From UBA12465 sp964408785 (GTDB taxonomy: Bacteria > Patescibacteriota > Patescibacteriia > Patescibacteriales > UBA12465): a stretch of 8,324 nucleotides of DNA. Shown in pieces: positions 1 through 6,661 of this stretch (position 1 is its first letter; every line of letters begins with the position of its first letter). Under the pieces are notes generated by a model, which searched no databases, was not told the DNA's origin, and saw nothing but the letters and a program-made list of their open reading frames with translations. The position numbers and the translations under genes were made by a program. Location of the stretch: assembly GCA_964408785.1 (NCBI GenBank), contig CAYPAS010000035.1, positions 1 through 8,324 on the forward strand. Direction: 5' to 3'.

Positions 1-531
1 AGTCGACCTGGCTTCAGACGGAATTTCACGAGTTCCGCCCTACTTAAGAACACTAACCACGAAGAGCTTATCTTTTTCACTTACGGGGCTATCACCGTCT
101 CTGGCTGAGCTTTCCAGCTCATTCAATTAAAGATAAACTTTTTTGACTTCGCCCGATTGATCTGGCAATCGGCGTTAGGTCTTGCAACACCGAGAAAACA
201 TATGGCTCCAGAGCCTTCTGATATCAGCTTGGCGAACCAAGCCAATATCTCAGTTATCTTGGTTTAGACTTCTCCCTTTTCGCTCGCCACTACTAAGGGA
301 ATGATTATTATTTTCTTTTCCTCCGGCTACTAAGATGTTTCAGTTCGCCGGGTCTTCCAGCCTGACCTAAAAGGTCTGGCTTCCTCTTTCTTCAAAAGAG
401 GGGGTTACCCCATTCGGACATCTGCGGGTCAAAGGTTGCTTGCCACCTCACCGCAGCTTATCGCAGGCTGCTACGTCCTTCTTCGTCTTCTTGTGTCAAG
501 GCATCCACCGTATACTCTTATTGAGATTTTC
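1..531 (-). rRNA. rrl: 23S ribosomal RNA, 5' part (runs off the left edge)
   Basis: This is the first ~530 nt of the large-subunit rRNA, read leftwards. Conserved 23S segments appear in order on the minus strand: TACGGTGGATGCC near the 5' end, CCGAATGGGG, GAACTGAAACATCTTAGTA, GAGGAAAAGAAA, TAGTGGCGAGCGAA, GGTGATAGCCCCGTA and AAGTAGGGCGGAACTCGTG. The 5' boundary near 531 was set by lining the start up with the E. coli gene from memory and may be off by several bases. Between GGCGAGCGAA and GGTGATAG there are about 190 nt, against roughly 80 in E. coli and 120 in B. subtilis as I recall them. Part of the excess is a helix at 220-249 closed by a UUCG tetraloop. No 16S gene or spacer tRNA precedes it; the gene has its own promoter at 819-846. 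Identity is certain; the exact end is not. Confidence 0.97.
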
Positions 532-564
532 CCACGCTTTTATCTTAAAGCGATAAAAACGCTT

Positions 565-625
565 GATATCTTGCTACAGCTCCTTATGCCAGACGAAAAG
601 AATTGGCAAAAAGAAACAAGATATC
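565..625 (-). other. Long imperfect hairpin in the pre-23S leader, possible RNase III site
   Basis: On the minus strand GATATCTTG (625-617) pairs with CAAGATATC (573-565), nine perfect base pairs. Inside this, CTTTTTGCCA (613-604) pairs with TGGCATAAGG (591-582) with one T-T mismatch and one G-T wobble. The apical loop is 12 nt, and the two helices are separated by an internal loop of 3 and 8 nt. RNase III cuts long helices of this type in rRNA precursors, and rnc lies 1.5 kb away. That this hairpin is a processing site is inference. Confidence 0.5.
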
Positions 626-685
626 GATTTTTCGATTTTTTTTGATGTCTTTACATTACTTGAGTTGTTAAGGTCCTCAGGGCGC

Positions 686-708
686 AAAAAAACCGCATTT
701 AAGCGGTT
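686..708 (-). terminator. Intrinsic terminator inside the 23S leader
   Basis: On the minus strand AACCGC (708-703) pairs with GCGGTT (696-691) across a six-base loop and runs directly into five more T residues (690-686). The opposite strand has no T-run after the stem, so the signal points towards the 23S gene. It lies between the consensus promoter at 819-846 and the 23S 5' end, so it would either attenuate 23S transcription or end a separate short transcript of about 126 nt. Confidence 0.7.
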
Positions 709-818
709 CTAATTAATCGTAAAATAGACAATTATTTAGAATCGCTTTTTGTGAAGCAAAATTGATTTTTTTTGCATATTGCTTTGGGTTTTTAAAGCCC
801 TTCTCAAAACTGATTCCA

Positions 819-846
819 ATTATACCTTTTTGAAAAATAATGTCAA
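819..846 (-). promoter_or_regulatory. Perfect-consensus sigma70-type promoter for 23S rRNA
   Basis: The minus strand carries TTGACA (846-841), a 16-base spacer and TATAAT (824-819). Both hexamers match the consensus exactly and nothing else in the window is as good. Transcription should start near 812 and run into the 23S gene. A strong promoter suits an rRNA gene, and its presence here means the 23S gene does not depend on an upstream 16S promoter. Confidence 0.85.
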
Positions 847-862
847 GGGGCAAAAATCAACT

Positions 863-885
863 AAAAATGGCCATATTATGGCCAT
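863..885 (-). terminator. Terminator after pilT
   Basis: Two copies of the self-complementary ATGGCCAT (867-874 and 878-885) form an 8-bp stem with a 3-base loop. On the minus strand it is followed by a T-run (866-863). It lies about 40 nt past the pilT stop codon and just upstream of the 23S promoter, so it would close the rpmF-nusB-rnc-pilT transcript. The plus strand also has a T-run after the stem, so the signal could work in both directions. Confidence 0.7.
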
Positions 886-922
886 CTTTTTGAAAATAAA
901 ATAAAGTTTGTGTTTTTAAAGC

Positions 923-1981
923 CTAGTTATCAAGCAACTTCGGATCTTCCATGTCCCTTTCAGCCACTTCACGTTCTATTTTGCCTTCTTGATAAAGTTG
1001 TTTTATGTGTTTATCTAAAGTAATCATGCCAAAGCTGGCGCCAGTTTCTATAGTGCTTTTTATCTGAGCAATCTTGCCTTCACGAATAAGATTGGCGACA
1101 GCAGAATTATTAATCAATATTTCATGAGCCGCAACGCGCCCCGAAGAACGCAAAGGCAATAGACGCTGAGAAATCACCGCTGATAAAACCGAAGAAAGCT
1201 GCGATTTTACTTGTGATTGTTGATAAGGCGGGAAGGTGTCAATAATACGATCGATGGTTTGAGCGGCGCTATAAGTATGAAGAGTGGCTAAAACTAAATG
1301 GCCAGTTTCTGCCAAAGTAACCGCGGTTGAAATCGTTTCCGGGTCACGCATTTCTCCAATCATGATAACATCAGGATCCTGACGCAAAACATGTTTCAAA
1401 CCACCGGCAAAAGAGTTCATATCGGTTCCCAATTGCCTTTGAGAAATAACGCTTTTATTTGGCTGGAAAATATATTCTATTGGATCTTCCAAAGTAACAA
1501 TGTGCCGACTCTTATTATCATTAATATAATTTATCATGGAAGCTAAAGTCGTCGACTTACCGCAACCGGTCGGGCCAGTAACCAGAATAAAACCCTGCGG
1601 CAAATCCAAAAGCTTTTCAATAATCGGCGGCATGCCGATTTCCGTTAAAGCCTGCTTCTTATCGCTGATAACGCGAGCCGAAACCATGATATTATTTTTT
1701 TCAAAAGCAAAATTTATACGATAACGATAATTATCTATTTGATAACCTAAATCTAAATCGCGATCGAGCAAAAAACGCTGGCGCTGTTCTTTGGTTAAAA
1801 AAACATCGAGCAATCCTTCTAAGTCGAGAGCGGAAAGCGGCGAAAAACCGGCGCTCTGATCAATAGCGGAAGCGTCAACTAATTCACCATCAATACGCAA
1901 TATCGGGGCTTGGCCGAAAAAAAGATGAATATCCGAAGCTTGATGTTCGGCGGCGAAACGGAAAAGTTTCTTAATATCCAT
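923..1981 (-). CDS. pilT: Type IV pilus retraction ATPase PilT
   Basis: This 352-residue protein is a PilT-family secretion ATPase. PilT forms a hexamer at the cytoplasmic base of the type IV pilus and drives pilus retraction by ATP hydrolysis. The PAS-like N-terminal domain (about 1-110) starts with the typical SDIHL segment. The RecA-like domain has Walker A GPTGCGKST (136-144), the Asp box TLEDPIEY (163-170), Walker B DPDVIMIGE (202-210) with GEMRDPET continuing it, and the His box TGHLVLATLHT (226-236). AVANLIRE (294-301) corresponds to the AIRNLIRE motif that marks retraction ATPases, which favours PilT over PilB. Length is normal for the family. The ATG lies 23 nt after the rnc stop with no Shine-Dalgarno, as last gene of the operon. 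No other pilus gene is in the window, so the rest of the machine must be encoded elsewhere. PilU-like paralogues cannot be excluded. Confidence 0.95.
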   Translation of the reverse strand: MDIKKLFRFAAEHQASDIHLFFGQAPILRIDGELVDASAIDQSAGFSPLSALDLEGLLDVFLTKEQRQRFLLDRDLDLGYQIDNYRYRINFAFEKNNIMVSARVISDKKQALTEIGMPPIIEKLLDLPQGFILVTGPTGCGKSTTLASMINYINDNKSRHIVTLEDPIEYIFQPNKSVISQRQLGTDMNSFAGGLKHVLRQDPDVIMIGEMRDPETISTAVTLAETGHLVLATLHTYSAAQTIDRIIDTFPPYQQSQVKSQLSSVLSAVISQRLLPLRSSGRVAAHEILINNSAVANLIREGKIAQIKSTIETGASFGMITLDKHIKQLYQEGKIEREVAERDMEDPKLLDN

Positions 1982-2004
1982 ATATTGAAATTATTTTAAA
2001 ATGA

Positions 2005-2706
2005 TTACCAGCCAAATTTCTTTATTCCTTTTTCCGCGGCGTCAACCTGCGCTTCCTGTTTAGAAGATCCTTCGCCCACGGAAACCTGTTCGTCGCCCAG
2101 ATAAAGGCCGACGGTAAAAATCTTAGCGTGATCCGGTCCCTTTTCATCTAAAATCTGATAATGCGGCGTAATACCTTTAGCCTCCTGTGCTCTTTCCTGG
2201 AAATGTGATTTAGGATCGAGGTAGGAGCGATTTTTTAGGATGTCATCTAATTTTGAAATGACATACTTTAAAATAAAAACCTTTGGCGCTTCGATTCCCT
2301 TATCTAAATACATCGCGCCGATAATAGCTTCAATACAATTGGCTAAAATATATTGGCGTGATTTTTTATTTTTATCACGGGCTTCGCCTTTGGAAAGATA
2401 GAGATGCTCTTCGGCGCCTATTTCCTTAGCGACTTCATAAAGCATCTTGGCGTTAACTAAAGAAGCGCGCCAGTTAGTCAAATCTCCTTCCGGCGTGTCT
2501 TGGAAATTATTATAAAGATATTCGGTAACGACAATTTCTAAAACTGCGTCGCCTAAAAATTCCAAGCGCTCGTTGTGTCCGATGCCGAAATCAGGATGCT
2601 CGTTCAAATAAGAACGGTGGACCATGGCCTGCTTCAATAACAAAGGATCATCGAAAACGACGTTGATCTTTTTTTGTAATTTTTCTAAAGATTTATTTTC
2701 TGGCAT
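2005..2706 (-). CDS. rnc: Ribonuclease III
   Basis: RNase III is a cytoplasmic dimer that cuts double-stranded RNA, including rRNA precursors and structured mRNA leaders. The 233-residue product has the usual bacterial layout: nuclease domain (about 5-155) with signature NERLEFLGD (45-53), and a C-terminal dsRNA-binding domain (about 163-233) with GEGSSKQEAQVDAAEKG. Metal-binding acidic residues E46, E49, D53 and E126 are present. The position equivalent to E. coli Asp114 is Asn123 (codon AAT), within ILANCIEAIIG. I believe Asn occurs here in some other RNase III proteins, so the enzyme is probably active, but this is unverified. The gene lies 30 nt after nusB, and that gap is filled by a hairpin ending right before the ATG, with no Shine-Dalgarno. 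Its neighbours nusB and rpmF, and the nearby 23S gene, fit a role in rRNA maturation. Confidence 0.96.
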   Translation of the reverse strand: MPENKSLEKLQKKINVVFDDPLLLKQAMVHRSYLNEHPDFGIGHNERLEFLGDAVLEIVVTEYLYNNFQDTPEGDLTNWRASLVNAKMLYEVAKEIGAEEHLYLSKGEARDKNKKSRQYILANCIEAIIGAMYLDKGIEAPKVFILKYVISKLDDILKNRSYLDPKSHFQERAQEAKGITPHYQILDEKGPDHAKIFTVGLYLGDEQVSVGEGSSKQEAQVDAAEKGIKKFGW

Positions 2707-2736
2707 AAAAATATAGCGCCTTTAGGCGCTAGATTA
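2707..2736 (-). promoter_or_regulatory. Hairpin between nusB and rnc, possible attenuator
   Basis: The whole 30-nt gap between the nusB stop and the rnc ATG is occupied by TAGCGCC (2731-2725), a TAAA loop, and GGCGCTA (2720-2714), followed on the minus strand by TATTTTT and then ATG. The stem is 7 bp, five of them G-C. Stem plus T-rich tail looks like a weak intrinsic terminator that would lower rnc and pilT relative to rpmF and nusB. The stem also occupies the place of a ribosome binding site. It is shorter than typical RNase III targets. Confidence 0.55.
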
Positions 2737-3234
2737 TTATTTAACTTCTTCTTGCGCGACAGCCTTTTCCTCTTCTTCGCGCTTGCGAGCTTCGACTTCT
2801 TCTTTATTATCCCTTACCTGGACATCCGGACGGTCATTATATAAAGCACCAAGCACGCCATTGATAAATTTTCCGGAGGAATCATTGCCAAAGGCTTTAG
2901 CTACTTCAATAGCTTCGTTGATGGCGACGCGCGGTGGTGCTGGGGTAAACAATAACTCAAAAATACCGAGCCGCAAAACATTGCGATCGACGATAGTTAT
3001 CTGATCGAGTGGCCATTCAGTCGCGTATTTGACAATGTAGCGATCAATTTCTGAAAGATTAGCTCTGACTCCGTTAACCAATTCTTTAGTAAAGCCTTGG
3101 TCATCAAAATCGGGAGCGAAATTCGACAGGTTATAAGAAATAAGCTCATCAACCACCTCATCTTTTTGTCCGTTACAATCCCAGGCAAACAAAGTTTGCA
3201 TGGCGATAGTCCTGGCTAGATGACGGTTAGACAT
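2737..3234 (-). CDS. nusB: Transcription antitermination factor NusB
   Basis: NusB, together with NusE (S10), binds boxA RNA and helps RNA polymerase through rRNA operons. The 165-residue product starts with the helical segment RHLARTIAMQTLFAWD (4-19), typical of the family. It contains the diagnostic C-terminal stretch INEAIEVAKAFG (105-116) followed by GKFINGVLGALY (121-132). Beyond residue 138 is a strongly charged Lys/Glu/Arg tail to 165, probably helical or disordered and longer than in E. coli NusB (139 residues). The ATG lies only 4 nt after the rpmF stop, so translation of the two is likely coupled; no Shine-Dalgarno is visible. It is the second gene of the rpmF-nusB-rnc-pilT operon. 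A boxA-like sequence lies in the 23S leader of the same window. Confidence 0.94.
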   Translation of the reverse strand: MSNRHLARTIAMQTLFAWDCNGQKDEVVDELISYNLSNFAPDFDDQGFTKELVNGVRANLSEIDRYIVKYATEWPLDQITIVDRNVLRLGIFELLFTPAPPRVAINEAIEVAKAFGNDSSGKFINGVLGALYNDRPDVQVRDNKEEVEARKREEEEKAVAQEEVK

Positions 3235-3238
3235 AGCG

Positions 3239-3439
3239 TTATTTTTTAACGGCCGCTGATTTTAATTTGACTTTGACGACTTCCTTGCCCCGGTAATATC
3301 CGCAGGTTTCACAAGCGGTGTGCGGCTTAACGGCGCTGGCGCATTTAGGACATTTGTTTAAAGTCTGTTTCTTTAAAGCCAAATGAGCCCTTCCTTTGTG
3401 GGTTGCGCTATGAGTCTTTCTCTTTTTAGGATTAGCCAT
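3239..3439 (-). CDS. rpmF: 50S ribosomal protein L32
   Basis: L32 is a small protein of the large ribosomal subunit. The 66-residue product has the typical start MANPKKRKTHSATHKGRAHL and two Cys pairs, CPKC (30-33) and CETC (43-46), forming the zinc-ribbon type of L32. TACETCGYYRGKEV (41-54) is the family's conserved C-terminal block. It is first in the operon, starting about 39 nt downstream of the start point predicted from the promoter at 3485-3512. No Shine-Dalgarno lies before the ATG; the sequence there is AATTAATTAAGCAAT. In many bacteria rpmF neighbours fatty-acid genes (plsX, fabH), so the pairing with nusB here is a different arrangement. Confidence 0.96.
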   Translation of the reverse strand: MANPKKRKTHSATHKGRAHLALKKQTLNKCPKCASAVKPHTACETCGYYRGKEVVKVKLKSAAVKK

Positions 3440-3484
3440 ATTGCTTAATTAATTTATTGTTAGGAAATTTTATCCCTATTGCTA

Positions 3485-3512
3485 AGTATAACCAAATATT
3501 ATGATTAGTCAA
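3485..3512 (-). promoter_or_regulatory. Promoter of the rpmF-nusB-rnc-pilT operon
   Basis: The minus strand has TTGACT (3512-3507), a 16-base spacer and TATACT (3490-3485), each hexamer one base from consensus. The predicted start is near 3478. The -35 lies only 15 nt past the ftsH stop codon, and I see no terminator between them, so some ftsH read-through into the operon is likely. Confidence 0.8.
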
Positions 3513-3527
3513 ATCTAACGGTAATTA

Positions 3528-5354
3528 TTAGATTTTTGGTTTAGGGCCGACAAGCTGTTCAAATTCGTCTTTTTCAATCGTCTCTTTTTCTAGTAATTCC
3601 TTGACGATTTTCTCTAATTCCGCGCTATGTTCGGAAATAAGCGTTTCAGCTTTTTTCTCGCCCTGTTTAATAAATCCTGATATTTCTTCATCAATCTTTT
3701 CCGCGACTTTTTCGCTATAATCCCGCTGTTCGTGGATTTCTCGGCCCAAAAAGATCATTTCTTCTTTTTCGCCGTAAGTGCGCGGCCCCAAATTATCGCT
3801 CATACCGTAATCGGTTACTAATTGACGAGCAATAGCTGTCGCGCGGCGTAAATCAGAAGTAGCGCCGGTAGTTACTTCGCCAAAAATAGTCTTTTCTACC
3901 AAGTGGCCGGCCAACAAAACCGCGATTTCTGAAATAAATTCCGATTTAGCGTGTAGGCCGCGATCCTCGGTCGGGACTTTAAGGGTATAGCCGCCAGCAC
4001 TGCCGCGAGCAATTATGGAAACCTTGTGGACTGGATCAGTATCAGGCAAGAAATGCGCGACTAGAGCATGTCCGGCTTCGTGATAGGCGGTAACTTTTTT
4101 CTCTCTTTCGGTAATCACCCGACTGCGACGTTCCGGACCGATCATCACTTTTTCTATCGCTTCAAAAAGATCGTTGTTTAATATTTCCTGACGATTATCA
4201 CGGGCCGCTAAGATAGCCGCTTCATTCAAGACGTTGGCTAAATCAGCACCAGAAAAACCGGAAGTCCTTTCGGCAATCAGACGAAGATTAACTTCCTTAG
4301 CTAAAGGTTTTTTCCTGGCGTGAACTTTCAATATTTCTTCCCTATCTTTTATATCCGGCAAATCAATCATTACTCGCCTATCAAAACGGCCGGGGCGAAG
4401 CAAGGCTGGATCTAAAACATCGGGACGATTAGTCGCCGCGATAACAATAATATTCTGCGTCGGTTCAAAACCGTCCATTTCTACTAATATCTGATTCAGG
4501 GTCTGTTCTCTTTCGTCGTGACTGCCGCCCAAGCCAGCGCCACGACGGCGGCCGACGGCATCAATTTCATCAATAAAAATAATACAAGGGGAACTTTTCT
4601 TGGCTTTTTGGAAAAGAGAACGGACGCGCGAAGCGCCGACACCGACAAACATCTCAACGAATTCTGAACCAGAGATATGGAAAAATGGCACTTTAGCTTC
4701 GCCAGCCACCGAGCGAGCCAACAAAGTTTTACCAGTACCAGGCGAGCCAAGCAAAAGAACGCCGCGAGGAATACGAGCACCTAACTGATGGAATTTTTTC
4801 GGGAATTTCAAGAACTCTACGATTTCCATTAATTCTTCTTTAGCCTCTTTAGCGCCAGCCACGTCCTTAAAAGTGGTTTTATTATTATTTTCTAAATTAA
4901 AATCTTTGGCATTCGATTGTCCGAAATTCATCGCTTTGGAATTCGAGCCCTGGACGCCGCGCAACATGAAAAAAATAACGGCGCCGAAAAGAATGAACGG
5001 CAATAATATCGGTAATAAACTATTAAGCCAATAATTCCAACCATTTTCGTCTTCGATATTTATCTTGACCGAGGCTAATTTCTCTTGATTGACCTGAAAA
5101 TCGTTGAGCAAAGACGCTAATGACTCACCGTCTTCTTTACGGACTAATTCTTGTTTGCCGTCGGATAATTTTATCTTAACTTGATTACCACTAACAGCCA
5201 GTTCACTAACTTGTCCGGCATTAATCTGGCTAATCATTGTTCCTAAATCGACCCGACTTACGTCCGACTGCTTATCGGAAAAAAAACTAAAAACAAAAGC
5301 CAACAAAAAAACAATAGCGAAAAACGAGGCAAAGCTCTTGATTAATCTACTCAT
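3528..5354 (-). CDS. ftsH: ATP-dependent zinc metalloprotease FtsH
   Basis: FtsH is a membrane-anchored hexameric protease that degrades misassembled membrane proteins and selected soluble regulators. The 608-residue product has membrane segment 1 (about 8-25), an extracytoplasmic domain (about 27-105), membrane segment 2 (about 110-132), then the AAA+ domain. That domain has Walker A GSPGTGKT (203-210), where Ser204 replaces the usual Pro, pore motif FVGVG (236-240), Walker B IIFIDEID (258-265) and the second region of homology ATNRPDVLDPALLRPGRF (307-324). The protease domain has zinc motif HEAGH (425-429) and a likely third ligand Asp501 in TTGATSD. A coiled C-terminal segment (about 545-600) is followed by a short tail. 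Length and order are normal and all catalytic residues are present. The gene has its own promoter. The ATG has no Shine-Dalgarno before it (AATCCCAGAATAAA). Confidence 0.98.
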   Translation of the reverse strand: MSRLIKSFASFFAIVFLLAFVFSFFSDKQSDVSRVDLGTMISQINAGQVSELAVSGNQVKIKLSDGKQELVRKEDGESLASLLNDFQVNQEKLASVKINIEDENGWNYWLNSLLPILLPFILFGAVIFFMLRGVQGSNSKAMNFGQSNAKDFNLENNNKTTFKDVAGAKEAKEELMEIVEFLKFPKKFHQLGARIPRGVLLLGSPGTGKTLLARSVAGEAKVPFFHISGSEFVEMFVGVGASRVRSLFQKAKKSSPCIIFIDEIDAVGRRRGAGLGGSHDEREQTLNQILVEMDGFEPTQNIIVIAATNRPDVLDPALLRPGRFDRRVMIDLPDIKDREEILKVHARKKPLAKEVNLRLIAERTSGFSGADLANVLNEAAILAARDNRQEILNNDLFEAIEKVMIGPERRSRVITEREKKVTAYHEAGHALVAHFLPDTDPVHKVSIIARGSAGGYTLKVPTEDRGLHAKSEFISEIAVLLAGHLVEKTIFGEVTTGATSDLRRATAIARQLVTDYGMSDNLGPRTYGEKEEMIFLGREIHEQRDYSEKVAEKIDEEISGFIKQGEKKAETLISEHSAELEKIVKELLEKETIEKDEFEQLVGPKPKI

Positions 5355-5387
5355 TTTATTCTGGGATTAAATAATAATTATAGTAAC

Positions 5388-5416
5388 ATTATAAGCTGAC
5401 TTGCTCTTTTTGGCAA
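5388..5416 (-). promoter_or_regulatory. Promoter of ftsH
   Basis: The minus strand has TTGCCA (5416-5411), a 17-base spacer and a perfect TATAAT (5393-5388). Transcription should start near 5381, giving a short leader of about 27 nt before the ATG at 5354. The -35 lies 5 nt past the rpsA terminator stem, so the two genes are insulated from each other in very little space. Confidence 0.82.
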
Positions 5417-5446
5417 TACAAAAACACCCGTTTTTACGGGTGTTTT
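5417..5446 (-). terminator. Terminator after rpsA
   Basis: An 11-bp perfect stem (5421-5431 with 5436-5446, CACCCGT/ACGGGTG core extended by A-T pairs) has a 4-base loop. On the minus strand the stem ends in a run of T, TTTTTGT. It lies 25 nt past the rpsA stop. The stem is nearly symmetrical and could also act on plus-strand transcripts. Confidence 0.88.
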
Positions 5447-5470
5447 TTATAGCAACGTTAAACGTTTTGC

Positions 5471-6661
5471 TTATTCTTTGTTAGCCTTGGCTTTCTTGGC
5501 CTTAGGAGCTTCTTCCGCAGTTTCTTCTTTTGCGGAGTCTTCCTGAACTTCGTTTTCAGCGGCATTCTTGCGTCCTTTGAAAGCGAGTTTCAAACCTAAA
5601 CGGTGTTCGCTAGGAGAAATGCTAACTACTTCGAAATCACGGACTTCATCCTGGCTGAATAAATCGCTAATCTTATCCTTCGGACCGATATTTAGCTGGC
5701 TAACGTGGGCCAAACCATGGATTTCGTCATCAAGCTTGATGAACAAACCAAAAGGATTAACCTTAAGGATGGTGCCTTTAACTACCTGGCCGATCTGATA
5801 TTTAGCACTGGCTTCCAACCAAGGATCTTTGAGAAGCTTCTTAGCGCTTAAGAAAACCTTGGCGCCATCGATAGAAATTATTTCCGCATTAATCTTATCG
5901 CCAACCTTGTACATCTCGCTCGGAGAATCGATGCGCTGCCAAGCTAATTCGGAGATATGGATTAAGCCTTCGATATTGTCACCAAAAGAAACGAAAACGC
6001 CGAAATTAGTAATCGCGGTGATGCGTCCTTCGACCATCATGCCAGTCTGATATAAATCTAAAGCCGGCTTCTGCTTCTTATTCCAAACATCTTTTTCACT
6101 GAAAATAATCTTGTTATCTTCTTCGCTCAAAGTCATGACCGTTACTTCAAATTCCTGGCCGACAAAAGATTTTAATTTCTCCAAGATTTTACTCTTATCA
6201 CCGCCGGAAATGCGCGGATAATTTTCGGGAGCTAACTGAGATACCGGCAAGAAACCGTCGATCTGGCAATAACGGCTAAGAAGACCACCTTTATTAGCAT
6301 CGACTATTCTAACCTTGACCGTAGTCTTGTCTTTCAAGGCCTGGCGCAAACGCTTCCAAGCTTTTTCCTGACCGACTAAGCGGAAAGATAATTCTAATTC
6401 GCCATTTTCATTTTCGGTGTCGATGACAGCCGCTTCGATTTCATCACCCGGTTTTAAATTGCCGAATTCCTCGACTTCATTATAAAGTTCCGGACCACGG
6501 ACAACACCCATTAAGATTCCATCGATGTCTAATTTGACCTCTGATTTAGAGGCGGTAACGACAGTGCCCTTAACAACTTCGCCGACTTGAGGAATATTGG
6601 TTTGATCCTTTTCCAAAAGTTTTGCGAATTCGCTTAATTGTTCTAAATTCTTGTCTTCCAT
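5471..6661 (-). CDS. rpsA: 30S ribosomal protein S1, four S1 domains
   Basis: S1 binds mRNA on the small ribosomal subunit and helps start translation. The 396-residue product has four S1 (OB-fold) repeats at about 24-94, 113-189, 205-275 and 288-361. The last two are the most typical (GRITAITNFGVFVSFGDNIE, then GTILKVNPFGLFIKLDDEIH). A Lys/Ala/Glu-rich tail (365-396) follows. E. coli S1 has six domains; four-domain forms are common in other phyla. The frame is open further upstream to a TTG at 6709, but the extra 16 residues come from the leader and look nothing like S1, so I chose the ATG at 6661. No Shine-Dalgarno is visible. The gene has its own promoter, a leader of about 130 nt and a strong terminator, so it is transcribed alone. 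Confidence 0.95.
   Translation of the reverse strand: MEDKNLEQLSEFAKLLEKDQTNIPQVGEVVKGTVVTASKSEVKLDIDGILMGVVRGPELYNEVEEFGNLKPGDEIEAAVIDTENENGELELSFRLVGQEKAWKRLRQALKDKTTVKVRIVDANKGGLLSRYCQIDGFLPVSQLAPENYPRISGGDKSKILEKLKSFVGQEFEVTVMTLSEEDNKIIFSEKDVWNKKQKPALDLYQTGMMVEGRITAITNFGVFVSFGDNIEGLIHISELAWQRIDSPSEMYKVGDKINAEIISIDGAKVFLSAKKLLKDPWLEASAKYQIGQVVKGTILKVNPFGLFIKLDDEIHGLAHVSQLNIGPKDKISDLFSQDEVRDFEVVSISPSEHRLGLKLAFKGRKNAAENEVQEDSAKEETAEEAPKAKKAKANKE

Larger units (their letters stand above)
532..812 (-). other. Leader of the 23S rRNA transcript
   Basis: This gene-free stretch lies between the inferred transcription start (about 812) and the mature 23S 5' end. In transcription order it holds an AT-rich segment of ~100 nt in which I recognise no known RNA, an intrinsic terminator (686-708), a boxA-like CCTTAACAA (673 down to 665, compare TGCTCTTTAACAA of E. 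coli rRNA leaders), and a long imperfect hairpin (565-625). The layout resembles the second half of a 16S-23S spacer that now stands alone behind its own promoter; that reading is inference. No tRNA and no convincing reading frame were found here. Confidence 0.6.

Noticed and set aside
436..645. Open frame of 69 codons on the plus strand
   Set aside because: It lies antisense across the 23S 5' end and its leader; the conserved rRNA sequence explains it.
4496..4788. Open frames on both strands within ftsH
   Set aside because: They are shadows of the well-conserved AAA+ domain coding sequence.
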